This document shows positions 16,647 to 25,722 of a stretch of 64,000 nucleotides of DNA, in pieces. A program made the position numbers and the translations under genes. Under the pieces are notes generated by a model. That model worked only from the letters and a program-made list of their open reading frames with translations. It was not told the DNA's origin and made no database searches. The number at the start of each line of letters is the position of its first letter. Position 1 is the first letter of the stretch. The DNA lies in the NCBI RefSeq assembly GCF_013348805.1, contig NZ_CP054690.1, forward strand, positions 1,054,001-1,118,000. The letters are read 5' to 3'. Source of the stretch: Rhodococcus sp. W8901. GTDB taxonomy: Bacteria; Actinomycetota; Actinomycetes; Mycobacteriales; Mycobacteriaceae.

Positions 16647-17455
16647 GAGAAAGACCTTTCGGCTGCCGCGTCGACGGTGCCGCACAGCACCACCATCGGA
16701 CGGCCCGTTCGTGGATGGGGTTGCACCAGGGCGTCGAGGCCGTACACGTCCGCCAGCAGTTCGGCGGTGAGTACCGACTCCGTCGGGCCCTCGGTGACGA
16801 CCTGGCCGTCGCGCAGCACCACAAGGTGATCGCAGTACATGGCGGCCAGGTTCAGGTCGTGCATCGCGGCGACTGTGGTGAGCCCGCGGGCCCGGATCAG
16901 TTCGAGCAGTTCCAGCGACGCCGAGACGTCGAGGTGGTTGGTGGGCTCGTCGAGTAGCAGCACACAGGGGCGCTGCGCGAACGCGCGGGCCAGCTGGGTC
17001 TTCTGCTTCTCGCCGCCGGACAGGCTCTGCCACAACCGGTGTCGCAGGTCGGCGATGCCGGCCGTCGCGAGGCAGTCGGTGACGAGTTCACCCGTGCCGA
17101 GTGCGGCGGGGCGGGCCCAGCCACCGCGGTGCGGAATGGCGCCGAGTTCGACGATCTGTTCCACCGTCAGGTCCAGTTCGGTGGCCGAATGCTGTTCCAC
17201 CAGTGCGACGGTCCGGGCGAACTCGCGCCGGTGCATCGCGGTCGCCGGGACGTCGCCGATCAGCACCCGTCCGCTGTCGGGACGTTCGAGCCGGGCGATG
17301 GCCGACAGCAGCGAGGTCTTGCCCGATCCGTTCGGCCCGATCAGCCCGGTGACCCGACCGTCCGGGGCCGTGCACGACACCCGGTCGAGGATCCGCGTGC
17401 CTCCGGCCGACCAGGTGACGTCCTCGACCCGGATCTCGGGAGAGTGGTGCGTCAT
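16643..17455 (-). CDS. btuD: Corrinoid ABC transporter ATP-binding protein
   Basis: A 270-residue ATPase of the FecE/BtuD type, with Walker A GPNGSGKTSLL, signature LSGGEKQKTQLA, Walker B VLLLDEPTNHLD and the switch histidine in AAMHDLNLA. It drives uptake through the FecCD-type permease encoded just upstream. The start overlaps the permease stop and its own stop overlaps the ferredoxin start, both as ATGA. Sequence alone cannot split siderophore from B12 transporters, but the cobalamin riboswitch at the head of the operon favours corrinoids. Confidence 0.85.
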   Translation of the reverse strand: MTHHSPEIRVEDVTWSAGGTRILDRVSCTAPDGRVTGLIGPNGSGKTSLLSAIARLERPDSGRVLIGDVPATAMHRREFARTVALVEQHSATELDLTVEQIVELGAIPHRGGWARPAALGTGELVTDCLATAGIADLRHRLWQSLSGGEKQKTQLARAFAQRPCVLLLDEPTNHLDVSASLELLELIRARGLTTVAAMHDLNLAAMYCDHLVVLRDGQVVTEGPTESVLTAELLADVYGLDALVQPHPRTGRPMVVLCGTVDAAAERSFS

Positions 17456-18510
17456 GAGGTGGCTCCCCGTCGTCGGAGCAGCCACACGAACGCCGGCACC
17501 CCGACGACCGCGGTGACGATACTGATCGGCAGTTCCCGCCCGGGCATGACCGTGCGGGCGGCGATGTCGGCCCACACGAGCAGCAGGGCGCCCACCAGAG
17601 CGACCACCGGGAGCAGGCGCGCGTGCAGCGGCCCGACGAGCATCCGGGCCGCGTGCGGCACCACGAGCCCGACGAAGCCGATGATGCCGGCCTGCGCCAC
17701 CAGCGCCGCCGTGCACAGTGACGCCACCGCGTACAGCACCCAGCGCGACCGCTCGACGTTGGTGCCGAGGCTCGCGGCGGCACGCTCACCGAACGCGAAC
17801 GAGTCCAGTACCCGGCTGTACGCCAGGAAGATCGTCATCGTCGCGGCGACGACGACGACGATGCCGACCAGACCCGACCAGCGCACGCCGGCCACCGAGC
17901 CCAGGGTCCAGTTCAGCACCCGGTGGGCGGAGTCGCGGTCGCCGAACAACACCAACGCCGACGTCAGTGCCGCGGTCAACTGCCCCACCGCGATACCGGC
18001 GAGGACGAGTCGACCGGGCAGCAGCGCCCCGGACCGGGACGTCGCGATGACGAACACCAGCAGCAGGCTCCCTAGGGCACCGAGGAATGCGGCGGACGAC
18101 ACGGCGCCGAATCCCAAGGCGCCCACCGCGCTCGCGCCGGTCGTCAGTGCCAGGACCGCACCCAGTGACGCGCCCCCGGACATGCCGAGCAGGTAGGGGT
18201 CGGCCAGCTGATTGCCGGTCAGCGACTGCAGCACGGCGCCGCACAGGGCGAGCCCCGCGCCGATCGCCGCGGCCGCCAGCACCCGCGGCATCCGCAGGTC
18301 CACGACGATGTGGGTGGTGAGCAGATCGGTGCCCGGGCCGATGCCGAGGCGTCCGGCGATCGACTCGACGACCGTGCCGATCGACAGGTCGGCCGCACCG
18401 ATCGCGACCCCGGCCGCGCAGCTCACTGCGAGCAGCGCGACCAGGATCACCGACCAGCCGGTGCTGGTCGTCGCGGCTACCCGGGCCGGCACCCGGGTCG
18501 TCGGACTCAT
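17452..18510 (-). CDS. btuC: Corrinoid ABC transporter permease (FecCD family)
   Basis: A 352-residue polytopic protein with about ten helices. FecCD motifs include RMPRVLAAAAIGAGLALCGA, the LADPYLLGMSGGASLGA segment, GVRWSGLVG and the late GFVGLVVPHAAR, the coupling region that touches the ATPase. It forms the membrane channel for the substrate delivered by the lipoprotein. ATG 18510 overlaps the lipoprotein stop (ATGA). The cobalamin riboswitch upstream makes vitamin B12 or cobinamide the likely cargo. Confidence 0.85.
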   Translation of the reverse strand: MSPTTRVPARVAATTSTGWSVILVALLAVSCAAGVAIGAADLSIGTVVESIAGRLGIGPGTDLLTTHIVVDLRMPRVLAAAAIGAGLALCGAVLQSLTGNQLADPYLLGMSGGASLGAVLALTTGASAVGALGFGAVSSAAFLGALGSLLLVFVIATSRSGALLPGRLVLAGIAVGQLTAALTSALVLFGDRDSAHRVLNWTLGSVAGVRWSGLVGIVVVVAATMTIFLAYSRVLDSFAFGERAAASLGTNVERSRWVLYAVASLCTAALVAQAGIIGFVGLVVPHAARMLVGPLHARLLPVVALVGALLLVWADIAARTVMPGRELPISIVTAVVGVPAFVWLLRRRGATS

Positions 18511-19493
18511 GCCCCGTTGTCGCCCAGCTGTTCGGCGACCAGGCTCGCGCCCTCGATGGTGCGCGGTCCCGGCGTGCTCGCCGAGAACGGGACCACGACG
18601 AACGCGTCGTCGCGAACGGCCTTCAGATCCTTCAGGGCCGGGTCGCTCCGCATGTAGTTCTTCTTCTCCTCGGCCGTGTCCCACGACGCGTCCGCGAGGA
18701 CGATGACGTCGGGGTTCGCGGCCAGCACCGTCTCCCAGCTGCCGTCGAGCCACGCGCCGTCGGCATTCGCGAAGATGTTGGTGCCGCCGACCGCATCGAT
18801 GATCAGCTGCGGTCCGCCGGCGTTGCCGCCGACGTACGGGGTATCGGTGTTGCTGTCGTACCAGAAGATGCTCTTGCCCTTCGCGGGCGCCGCAGCCTCG
18901 ATGCCGCTGAGGGTCTCGCGCATCTGTGCGACGACGGCGTCGGCCTCGGAGTTGCGGCCGAACAGGGTCCCGTAGTCGGTGATCTCGGTGCCGATCGAAT
19001 CCCAGGACACGGCGGGACGGGTCGACTTGTCCTTGCAGCCGAACGGGGAGACGTAGGTGGCGACACCGAGGGCGTCGAACGACTCGTGCGAGCCGACGGC
19101 CTTGTCGTCGAACGCGCTCGAGTACGACGCGAGCACCAGGTCGGGCTTGACCTCGAGCAGGGCCTCGCGGCTCGGGTAGTCCTTCTCGTCGAGCGCCGGG
19201 ACCTGCGCGTAGGCGGAGGCCCACTGCGGCGCGATGGTGTCGTCGAGGTAGGCCGTGCCGGCCATCCGGTCCTGGGCGCCGATCGACAGCGCCGTCTCGG
19301 TGGCGCCCTGGTTGAGGGTGACGCCCCGCTCGGCGGGGCCGTCGAGGGTGACGGTCCGACCGCAGTTCTGCAGGGAGATCGCAGCGGTGTCGGCGTCGGA
19401 GTCCGACGATCCGCCGCACGCGGACAGCGTGAGTACGGCAGTGATCGACAGTGCCGCGGAGGAGATGACTCGGTGTGAAACAGGGGTACGCAA
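18507..19493 (-). CDS. btuF: Corrinoid-binding ABC transporter lipoprotein
   Basis: A 328-residue helical-backbone metal-receptor protein (BtuF/FepB class). The signal peptide ends in LTLSAC, giving a lipid-anchored cysteine about 25 residues in; the two lobes contain RGVTLNQGATETALSIGA and KPDLVLASYSSAF, then NPDVIVLADASWD. No ATG fits: the first plausible start is TTG 19493, with GGAAGG nine bases before it and the riboswitch immediately upstream. The ATG at 19510 is in another frame. The gene heads the btuFCD-ferredoxin operon. Confidence 0.82.
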   Translation of the reverse strand: MRTPVSHRVISSAALSITAVLTLSACGGSSDSDADTAAISLQNCGRTVTLDGPAERGVTLNQGATETALSIGAQDRMAGTAYLDDTIAPQWASAYAQVPALDEKDYPSREALLEVKPDLVLASYSSAFDDKAVGSHESFDALGVATYVSPFGCKDKSTRPAVSWDSIGTEITDYGTLFGRNSEADAVVAQMRETLSGIEAAAPAKGKSIFWYDSNTDTPYVGGNAGGPQLIIDAVGGTNIFANADGAWLDGSWETVLAANPDVIVLADASWDTAEEKKNYMRSDPALKDLKAVRDDAFVVVPFSASTPGPRTIEGASLVAEQLGDNGA

Positions 19494-19539
19494 AGCGACC
19501 CGCCTTCCATGACTCGTGGAAAACGTGCTGGTGTGCGTC

Positions 19540-19695
19540 ACGGCCGGTCTCCTGGCTCGGCAGGGATAGCCGCCGGCTACGCCTTCCCGGATGCGTGCGC
19601 ATCCAGTGGCTGGGGTCGAACCCCTAGTAGTCGACGTACCTGCCCACAGTGGCGAGTACCGCGCCGGCTTCAACCGGACTTCCCGAACACCGTGA
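19540..19695 (-). promoter_or_regulatory. Cobalamin riboswitch
   Basis: Read on the minus strand, the leader contains the riboswitch hallmarks in order: GAAGTCCGGTTGAAGCCGGC, then GCGGTACTCGCCACTGT (19638-19661 region), GCCACTGG, GGGAAGGC and the B12 box AGCCAGGAGACCGGCC (complement of 19542-19557). The box ends about 50 bases before the TTG start of the corrinoid-binding lipoprotein, so ligand binding probably blocks translation initiation. A TATTCT hexamer (complement of 19707-19712) just upstream could be the -10 element. Confidence 0.93.
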
Positions 19696-19721
19696 CAACA
19701 TCGTGAAGAATAGACGACGGG

Positions 19722-21185
19722 TCAGGCGGCGCTGTCCGCCTTGTCTGCTTCCTCGGCCTCCTCGGCCTCCTCGGCTTTCTCGGCCTTCGGCATCAGCGCC
19801 GACGACACGGTCAGCAGCACCGCGATCCCGAACAGGCCGAGGAACACCAGATGGATGGCTTCGGACAGGTCGCCCGGATCCGGTTCGGCCGTGTCGCCGA
19901 CCCGCGAGTTCACCAGCGCTCCGAACACCGCGACGCCCACGGCGCTGCCGATCGAGCGCGCGAACATGTTGGTCGAGGTCACCACGCCGCGTTCGGTCCA
20001 GTCGACGCTGGTCTGCGCCGCGATCAGCGTCGGGGTGGCGATCAGGCCCATCCCGGATCCGATGACGAAGCATGTCGCGCCCACCTGCCACACCGGTGAG
20101 CCGTCCGAGAGCAGCAGCAACAGCGCGGTGCCGACGAGTGCGAGGGCGCTGCCGATCAGCGCGGTGGTGCGGAACCCGACGCGCAGGTACAGCCGTCCGG
20201 CCTGGGATGCGGCGATGGGCCAGCCGATGGTGAGCACTGCGAGCGCGAAGCCCGCTACGAGCGCGCCGGTGCCAAGCACGCCCTGCACGAACGTCGGCAC
20301 GTACGACGTGAGGCCCATCAGGATCGCGCCGACGGACAGCGACACCAGGCTGCTCGCGACCAGCACCCGGCGGGTCAGCATGTGCAGCGGCAGGATCGGT
20401 TCGGCGACGCGGCGCTCGACGAGGACGAACCCGACGAGCAGCAGCGCCCCGACGACGAAGATGCCGATACCCATCGGGGACAGCCACTCCCACGACTGGC
20501 CGCCCTCGAGCAGTCCGAGGATCATCAGCGCGGCGCCGCCGGTGAGCAGGATTGCGCCGGGGTAGTCGATGCGTCGCCGCGCGGCGGTGGTCTTCTCGGT
20601 GAACTTGCGATGCAGCATCCACGCCGCGATCGCGCACAGCGGAAGGTTGACGAGGAAGATCCAGCGCCACGACAGGTACTCGGAGAACACGCCGCCCAGC
20701 GTCGGGCCCAGGACGGCGGACATGCCCCACACGCTCGCGATGTAGCCCTGCACCTTCGCGCGTTCGGCCACGGTGTAGATGTCGCCGGCGATGGTGAGGC
20801 TCATCGGCTGCACCGCCCCGGCGCCCAGACCCTGGATCGCGCGGAAGACGATCAGCGCCGGCATGCTCCACGCGAGGCCGCACAGCAGAGAACCGATCGC
20901 GAACAGCGCGATGCCCAGCAGCATGATCGGTTTGCGGCCGAACACGTCGGACAGCTTGCCGTAGATCGGCACCGAGACCGCCTGCGCCAGCAGGTACACC
21001 GAGAACAGCCACGGGAACTGCGAGAACCCGCCGAGATCGCCGACGATGGTGAGCACCGCGGTCGCGATGATCGTGCTGTCGAGCGCGACGAGGGACGTGC
21101 TGAGCATCAGCGACAACAGGATCGGGCCGCGTTCCGAGCGCAGTCCCACCGATGCCCTGGCTGCGGCGGTCGTGTCGGTCGCCAT
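19722..21185 (-). CDS. MFS drug-exporter, DHA2 (EmrB/QacA) family
   Basis: A 487-residue transporter with the 14-helix pattern of the DHA2 family. Motif A appears as GKLSDVFGRKP, motif D1 as LVALDSTIIATAV and motif C as GPTLGGVFS. It probably exports hydrophobic compounds by proton antiport. The ATG at 21185 has AGGAGAG just upstream. The C-terminus ends in a charged tail, KAEKAEEAEEAEEADKADSA, encoded by a short repeat around 19745-19785. Beside it lies a siderophore-interacting-protein remnant, so an old role in siderophore export is possible but not shown. Confidence 0.85.
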   Translation of the reverse strand: MATDTTAAARASVGLRSERGPILLSLMLSTSLVALDSTIIATAVLTIVGDLGGFSQFPWLFSVYLLAQAVSVPIYGKLSDVFGRKPIMLLGIALFAIGSLLCGLAWSMPALIVFRAIQGLGAGAVQPMSLTIAGDIYTVAERAKVQGYIASVWGMSAVLGPTLGGVFSEYLSWRWIFLVNLPLCAIAAWMLHRKFTEKTTAARRRIDYPGAILLTGGAALMILGLLEGGQSWEWLSPMGIGIFVVGALLLVGFVLVERRVAEPILPLHMLTRRVLVASSLVSLSVGAILMGLTSYVPTFVQGVLGTGALVAGFALAVLTIGWPIAASQAGRLYLRVGFRTTALIGSALALVGTALLLLLSDGSPVWQVGATCFVIGSGMGLIATPTLIAAQTSVDWTERGVVTSTNMFARSIGSAVGVAVFGALVNSRVGDTAEPDPGDLSEAIHLVFLGLFGIAVLLTVSSALMPKAEKAEEAEEAEEADKADSAA

Positions 21186-21394
21186 CACTCTCCTGTAGAT
21201 CGATGCCGAGGTGGATCAGCCGACCGTGTCCCGGCGCACACCAAGTCTGAAACAAGGCTAACGATCTTCGGTGCGGTCCTATTCCCGACGCCACCCACCC
21301 CGCGTTTCGCGCACTTATCGTGCAAATCCGGTCTCGGAAGGCGCGACAAGTGCGCAAAACGCGGGAGAACGGGGGACGGGGGAGTCGGGGTCGG
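21186..21394. other. Non-coding stretch between the MFS gene and the SIP remnant
   Basis: About 200 bp without a credible gene. Apart from the ribosome site of the MFS gene, the only clear structure is the long inverted repeat at 21299-21365. Confidence 0.6.
21299..21365. repeat. Large imperfect palindrome
   Basis: Two 22-base arms (21299-21320 and 21344-21365) are inverted copies with 20 of 22 positions matching, separated by 23 bases. The left arm reads CCCGCGTTTCGCGCACTTAT and continues CG. It could be a terminator for leftover transcription of the siderophore-interacting-protein remnant, or a dispersed REP-like element. No T-run follows either arm. Confidence 0.6.
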
Positions 21395-21735
21395 TCGTCG
21401 TGTTCGGTGAAGTCGCGGTCGTGGTCGGCGGCCTTGCCGTACCCGGTCTCGCTGACACCGCGCTTCCAGTGGCCGATGACGAGCGTCGACTTGCGGTCGA
21501 GGCCGACGTTGTGGCGCAGGTGGCGGCGCAGGTCGAGCACGACGGCCGACTCGGCGGACACCCACGCGAACACCTTCTCGTCCGGGGCGTCGGGGAACGC
21601 GTGACGCCACCACCGGCCGCGGCGCCGATCGTGTCGCCCGGTCGCGCCCGCTCCGCCCAGGCGCTCGCTAGCCCCTCGTCGCCGTCCCGGACCGAGGCGA
21701 CGGTGATCTCGGCGGGCAGTCGGTGATAGGAGGAC
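21395..21735 (-). pseudogene. Remnant of a siderophore-interacting protein (SIP)
   Basis: Two pieces of a siderophore-interacting FAD reductase lie in different frames on the minus strand. One (about 21730-21610) reads LPAEITVASVRDGDEGLASA, continuing WAERARPGDTIG, like the middle of SIP proteins. The other (about 21610-21395) reads RHAFPDAPDEKVFAWVSAES, continuing AVVLDLRRHL, GHWKRGVSETGYG and DFTEHD, like the C-terminal NAD-binding half. The FAD-binding N-terminal half is missing, about 70-90 residues are deleted between the pieces and the frame changes at the join. The gene is dead and overlaps no intact gene. Confidence 0.7.
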
Positions 21736-21812
21736 GGCATGTTCTGCAGACACTGACCAAGCGGTTGCGTGCTGTGGGGCGCGCCGATTCGCCGGACCGA
21801 TAGGGTAGCCAC

Positions 21813-22697
21813 GTGCGTCCTTCACTCGATTCCTACACCCACCTGGCCGGCGGCAAGGTCCGCGATCTGTACACGATCGACGACGAGCACCTGCTGCTGG
21901 TCGCGAGTGACCGGATCTCGGCCTACGACCACGTGCTGACCACCCCGATCCCGGACAAGGGGCGCGTGCTCACCGCGATGAGCGTCTTCTTCTTCGAGAA
22001 GTTGGGCGGCACCAACCACCTCGCCGGTGACCCGCTCGACGAGCGCATCCCCGAGGAGGTGCTCGGCCGCGCGTTGGTGGTGCGCAAGCTGAACATGGTC
22101 CCCGTCGAGTGCGTCGCCCGCGGCTACCTCACCGGTTCGGGGCTGCTGGACTACCAGAGCACCGGCGCCGTGTGCGGCGTCGAACTGCCGGAGGGCCTGG
22201 TCGAGGCGAGCAAGCTGCCGGATCCGATCTTCACGCCCGCCAGCAAGGCCGACCTGGGTGACCACGACGAGAACATCGACTTCCAGGCCGTCGTCGACAA
22301 GGTGGGTCGGGATCTCGCGGTCAAGCTGCGCGAGGACACCCTCGACATCTACTTCCGAGCGTCGTCGTTCGCGGCCGACCGCGGCATCATCCTCGCGGAC
22401 ACCAAGTTCGAGTTCGGTCTCGATTCCGACGGCAACCTGGTCCTGGCCGACGAGGTGCTGACGCCGGACTCGTCGCGCTACTGGCCGGCCGACGGCTACG
22501 AGCCGGGCAAGGTGCAGCCGAGCTTCGACAAGCAGTTCGTGCGCAACTGGCTCACCAGCCCCGCGTCGGGCTGGGACCGCGCCTCGGACACCCCGCCCCC
22601 GCCGTTGCCGCAGGAGATCGTGGACGCGACCCGCGCCCGCTACATCGAGGCCTACGAGCGCATCTCGGGTCTGTCCTTCGAGGATTGGGTGGGCTGA
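21813..22697 (+). CDS. purC: SAICAR synthetase
   Basis: A 294-residue phosphoribosylaminoimidazole-succinocarboxamide synthase, the ATP-dependent step joining CAIR and aspartate in purine synthesis. Family motifs are [20 protein letters not shown], the [15 protein letters not shown] signature, [12 protein letters not shown] and [16 protein letters not shown]. Length fits the monofunctional enzyme. The GTG at 21813 has no Shine-Dalgarno; TAGGGT at 21801-21806, six bases before it, points to a leaderless message. The peptidase gene starts one base after the stop. Confidence 0.95.
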   Translation: MRPSLDSYTHLAGGKVRDLYTIDDEHLLLVASDRISAYDHVLTTPIPDKGRVLTAMSVFFFEKLGGTNHLAGDPLDERIPEEVLGRALVVRKLNMVPVECVARGYLTGSGLLDYQSTGAVCGVELPEGLVEASKLPDPIFTPASKADLGDHDENIDFQAVVDKVGRDLAVKLREDTLDIYFRASSFAADRGIILADTKFEFGLDSDGNLVLADEVLTPDSSRYWPADGYEPGKVQPSFDKQFVRNWLTSPASGWDRASDTPPPPLPQEIVDATRARYIEAYERISGLSFEDWVG

Positions 22698-22698
22698 G

Positions 22699-24816
22699 AT
22701 GAGCGCGCTGACTCCGCCGGTCGCCAAGCGGGTGCCGCTCGAGCGGACCCATCACGGGGACACGTTCGTGGACCACTACGAGTGGCTGCGGGCCAAGGAG
22801 GACCCGGAGGTCATCGAGTACCTCGAGGCGGAGAACGCGTACACCGCGCAGCAGCTCGAGCATCTGGAGCCGTTGCGGGAGAAGGTGTTCCAGGAGATCA
22901 AGTCGCGGACGCAGGAGACCGACATGTCGGTCCCGACGCGGCTGGGCAACTGGTGGTACTACGCGCGCACCGCCGAGGGCAAGCAGTACGGCGTCAACTG
23001 CCGGTGCCCCATCTCGGGACCGGACGACTGGACGCCGCCGGAGCTGTCGGCCGACACCGCGATGCCGGGCGAGCAGGTGCTGCTCGACGGCAACATCGAG
23101 GCGGAGGGCCACGAGTTCTTCTCCGTCGGCGCGTTCTCGGTCAGCCACGACGGCACGCTGCTGGCGTACTCGGTGGACGTCATCGGTGACGAGCGCTACA
23201 CGCTGCGGTTCAAGAATCTCGAGACCGGTGAGCTGCTCGCCGACGAGATCCCGAACACCGCACCCGGTGCGACGTGGGCCATCGACCACCAGCACATCTT
23301 CTACCTGACGGTCGACGAGTCGTGGCGTCCCGACACTGTGTGGCGCCACAAGCTCGGCACCACACAGGACCAGGACGTCCAGGTCTTCCACGAACCGGAC
23401 GAGCGGTACTGGGTGGCGGTCGGGTCCACGCGCAGCGAGAAGTACCTGATGATCTGGCTCGGGTCCAAGGTGACCACCGAGGGCTGGATCCTCGAGTCGG
23501 CGAACCCCGAGGGCGAGTTCCGGGTGATCCTGCCGCGCCGCGAGGGTGTCGAGTACTCGGCCGAGCACGCGGTGATCGCCGGCGAGGACCGCTTCCTGAT
23601 CCTGCACAACGACGTGGTCGACGGCGAGAAGGCCGAGAACTTCGTGTTGGCGCAGGCCCCGGTGTCGGAGCCCGGTGCGATGGAGATCCTGATCCCGCAC
23701 CGCCACGACGTCCGACTCGAGGACATCGACACGTTCGCCGACCACCTGGTGCTCAGCTACCGGCGGGACGTGCTGACGCGCCTGGCGATCTGGCCGCTCA
23801 CCGCGGACGGCTACGGCTACCTGGTCGAGATGGAGTTCGACGAGGAACTGTTCTCGGTGGGGCTCGGCTCCAACCCGGAATGGGACCAGCCGATGCTGCG
23901 CCTGGGGTACACCTCGTTCATCACACCCTCCCGTGTGTACGACTACGAACTGGCGACCGGCGCGCTGCTGCTGCGCAAGTCGCAGCCCGTGCTCGGCGGG
24001 TTCGATCCCGCCGACTACGAGCAGCACCGCGAGTGGGCCATCGCCGAGGACGGCACCCGCATCCCGCTGTCGATCGTGCGGCGCAAGGGAATCGGTGGCG
24101 ACCCCGCGCCGACACTGCTGTACGGGTACGGCTCGTACGAGGCCAGCATGGACCCGGCGTTCTCGGTGGCACGGCTGTCGCTGCTCGACCGCGGCATGGT
24201 GTTCGCGGTCGCGCACGTGCGCGGCGGCGGCGAGATGGGTCGGCACTGGTACGAGAACGGCAAGACGCTCACGAAGAAGAACACCTTCACCGACTTCGTC
24301 GCGTGCGCACGACATCTCGTCGACGAGGGGCGTACGACACCGGCGCAGTTGGTCGCCGACGGGGGCAGCGCGGGCGGCCTGCTGATGGGCGCGGTCGCGA
24401 ATCTCGCGCCCGAGTTGTTCGCCGGCATCCTCGCCAACGTGCCGTTCGTCGATCCGCTCACCTCGATCCTGGACCCGGACCTGCCGCTGACGGTGATCGA
24501 GTGGGACGAGTGGGGCAACCCGCTCGAGGATCCGCAGGTGTACGAGTACATGCGGTCCTACAGCCCGTACGAGAACGTCGCCGCCAAGGAGTACCCGGCG
24601 ATCCTCGCGATCACGAGCATCAACGACACCCGTGTGCTGTACGTGGAGCCCGCGAAATGGGTTGCCGCGCTGCGTGCGACGAAGTCGGGTGAGGCGCCGT
24701 TGCTGCTCAAGACCGAGATGAGTGCCGGTCACGGGGGCGTCAGCGGACGCTACGAGAAGTGGAAGGAAGTTGCCTTCGAGTACGCGTGGGTGCTCGACAC
24801 CGCGGGCGCGGCGTAG
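22699..24816 (+). CDS. ptrB: Oligopeptidase B-like S9 peptidase
   Basis: A 705-residue prolyl-oligopeptidase-family serine peptidase. The N-terminal half is the beta-propeller that excludes large proteins; the C-terminal alpha/beta-hydrolase domain has the nucleophile in GGSAGGLLMG, the aspartate in INDTRVLYVEPAKW and the histidine in SAGHGGVSGRY. Members cut small peptides after basic residues in the cytoplasm. It begins one base after purC ends and is probably on the same message, an arrangement also seen in related actinobacteria. A strong hairpin follows its stop. Confidence 0.9.
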   Translation: MSALTPPVAKRVPLERTHHGDTFVDHYEWLRAKEDPEVIEYLEAENAYTAQQLEHLEPLREKVFQEIKSRTQETDMSVPTRLGNWWYYARTAEGKQYGVNCRCPISGPDDWTPPELSADTAMPGEQVLLDGNIEAEGHEFFSVGAFSVSHDGTLLAYSVDVIGDERYTLRFKNLETGELLADEIPNTAPGATWAIDHQHIFYLTVDESWRPDTVWRHKLGTTQDQDVQVFHEPDERYWVAVGSTRSEKYLMIWLGSKVTTEGWILESANPEGEFRVILPRREGVEYSAEHAVIAGEDRFLILHNDVVDGEKAENFVLAQAPVSEPGAMEILIPHRHDVRLEDIDTFADHLVLSYRRDVLTRLAIWPLTADGYGYLVEMEFDEELFSVGLGSNPEWDQPMLRLGYTSFITPSRVYDYELATGALLLRKSQPVLGGFDPADYEQHREWAIAEDGTRIPLSIVRRKGIGGDPAPTLLYGYGSYEASMDPAFSVARLSLLDRGMVFAVAHVRGGGEMGRHWYENGKTLTKKNTFTDFVACARHLVDEGRTTPAQLVADGGSAGGLLMGAVANLAPELFAGILANVPFVDPLTSILDPDLPLTVIEWDEWGNPLEDPQVYEYMRSYSPYENVAAKEYPAILAITSINDTRVLYVEPAKWVAALRATKSGEAPLLLKTEMSAGHGGVSGRYEKWKEVAFEYAWVLDTAGAA

Positions 24817-24831
24817 AGCTTCTTCCGAGGC

Positions 24832-24866
24832 GAGGGGCGTGGGCACCGACGGTGCCCACGCCCCTC
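24832..24866 (+). terminator. Terminator-like hairpin after the peptidase gene
   Basis: A perfect 16-bp stem (GAGGGGCGTGGGCACC paired with its complement) closes on a GAC loop, 15 bases after the peptidase stop. No T-run follows, as is common in actinobacteria. It may also stop the converging response-regulator transcript. Confidence 0.8.
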
Positions 24867-25020
24867 GTTCGTTCAGGCCGGGACGGGTCTGCTGTACGCA
24901 GCCCCTGCGGTGGGTGCGGTACGGGGCTCGCTCACCAGCGGCTGGACCGGCTCCGTCCGGTGGTCGGGCCACGCTGCTCTTCACGGTGCTGCGGCAGCTG
25001 CGGCGCTTCGACGAGCACGC

Positions 25021-25722
25021 TCAGCCGGTGGTGGCGACCCAGGCGTAGCGCACCTGGGGTCGTCCAGCCTTGCCGTACTCGGTCTCCCGGCCCACCGCAC
25101 CGTCGTCGGCGAGCCGTTCGAGGTAACGCCACGCGGTCACCCGGGACACCCCCACAGCCGCGGCGACCTCCGCCGCGGTCAACGGGCGGCCGGCGTCGCG
25201 GACGCACGCGCCGATGAGGTCCGCAGTCTGCGGTGCAACACCTTTCGGTGCAGTTGCGCGCTCGTCGGCGCTGCGCAGCACCGCCATCGCGCGGTCGATG
25301 TCGCGCTGGCTGGCGGCGGTACCGCCCCGCGACATCGTGGCCCGGAACTCGCGGTAGTGCTCGAGCTTGTCGCGCAGCGCGGCGAACGTGAACGGCTTGA
25401 GCAGGTACAGCAGCACGCCGCGGGTGACCGCCGTCCGGACCACCGCGAGGTCGCGGGCCGAGGTGACGGCGATGATGTCGGGGCGGGGCCGCAGCCCGCT
25501 CAGCGCGTCCGCCAGATCGAGTCCGTTGGCGTCGGGCAGTCCGATGTCGAGCAGGACGAGATCGATCGGGTCGTCGCCGGCCGCGGCACCCGCGACCGCC
25601 CGCATCGCCGCGTTCGCGGTATGGGCGACGGAGTGGACCGAGAAGCCCTCGACCCGTTCGACATACGAGCGGTGCGCCTCCGCGATCAACGGCTCGTCCT
25701 CCACGATCAGGACGCGGATCAT
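25021..25722 (-). CDS. CitB/DcuR-type response regulator
   Basis: A 233-residue response regulator. The receiver domain (residues 1-120) has the acidic pair in VEDEP, the phosphorylated aspartate in VLLDIGLPDANG, and the lysine in YLLKPF. The C-terminal helix-turn-helix (LTAAEVAAAVGVSRVTAWRYLERL) is the type found in CitB, DcuR and MalR regulators of di- and tricarboxylate uptake. ATG 25722 overlaps the kinase stop as ATGA. It presumably activates the divergent dicarboxylate symporter gene. Confidence 0.9.
   Translation of the reverse strand: MIRVLIVEDEPLIAEAHRSYVERVEGFSVHSVAHTANAAMRAVAGAAAGDDPIDLVLLDIGLPDANGLDLADALSGLRPRPDIIAVTSARDLAVVRTAVTRGVLLYLLKPFTFAALRDKLEHYREFRATMSRGGTAASQRDIDRAMAVLRSADERATAPKGVAPQTADLIGACVRDAGRPLTAAEVAAAVGVSRVTAWRYLERLADDGAVGRETEYGKAGRPQVRYAWVATTG

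Noticed and set aside
19755-19785. Tandem nine-base repeat at the end of the MFS gene
   Set aside because: It only encodes the charged Ala/Glu tail and is too short to count as a separate repeat element.
22552-24984. An 810-codon open frame opposite the oligopeptidase gene
   Set aside because: Shadow of a well-supported S9 peptidase gene.
24867-25020. Possible gene fragment between the peptidase terminator and the response regulator
   Set aside because: No frame gives recognisable protein; it seems to be plain spacer.
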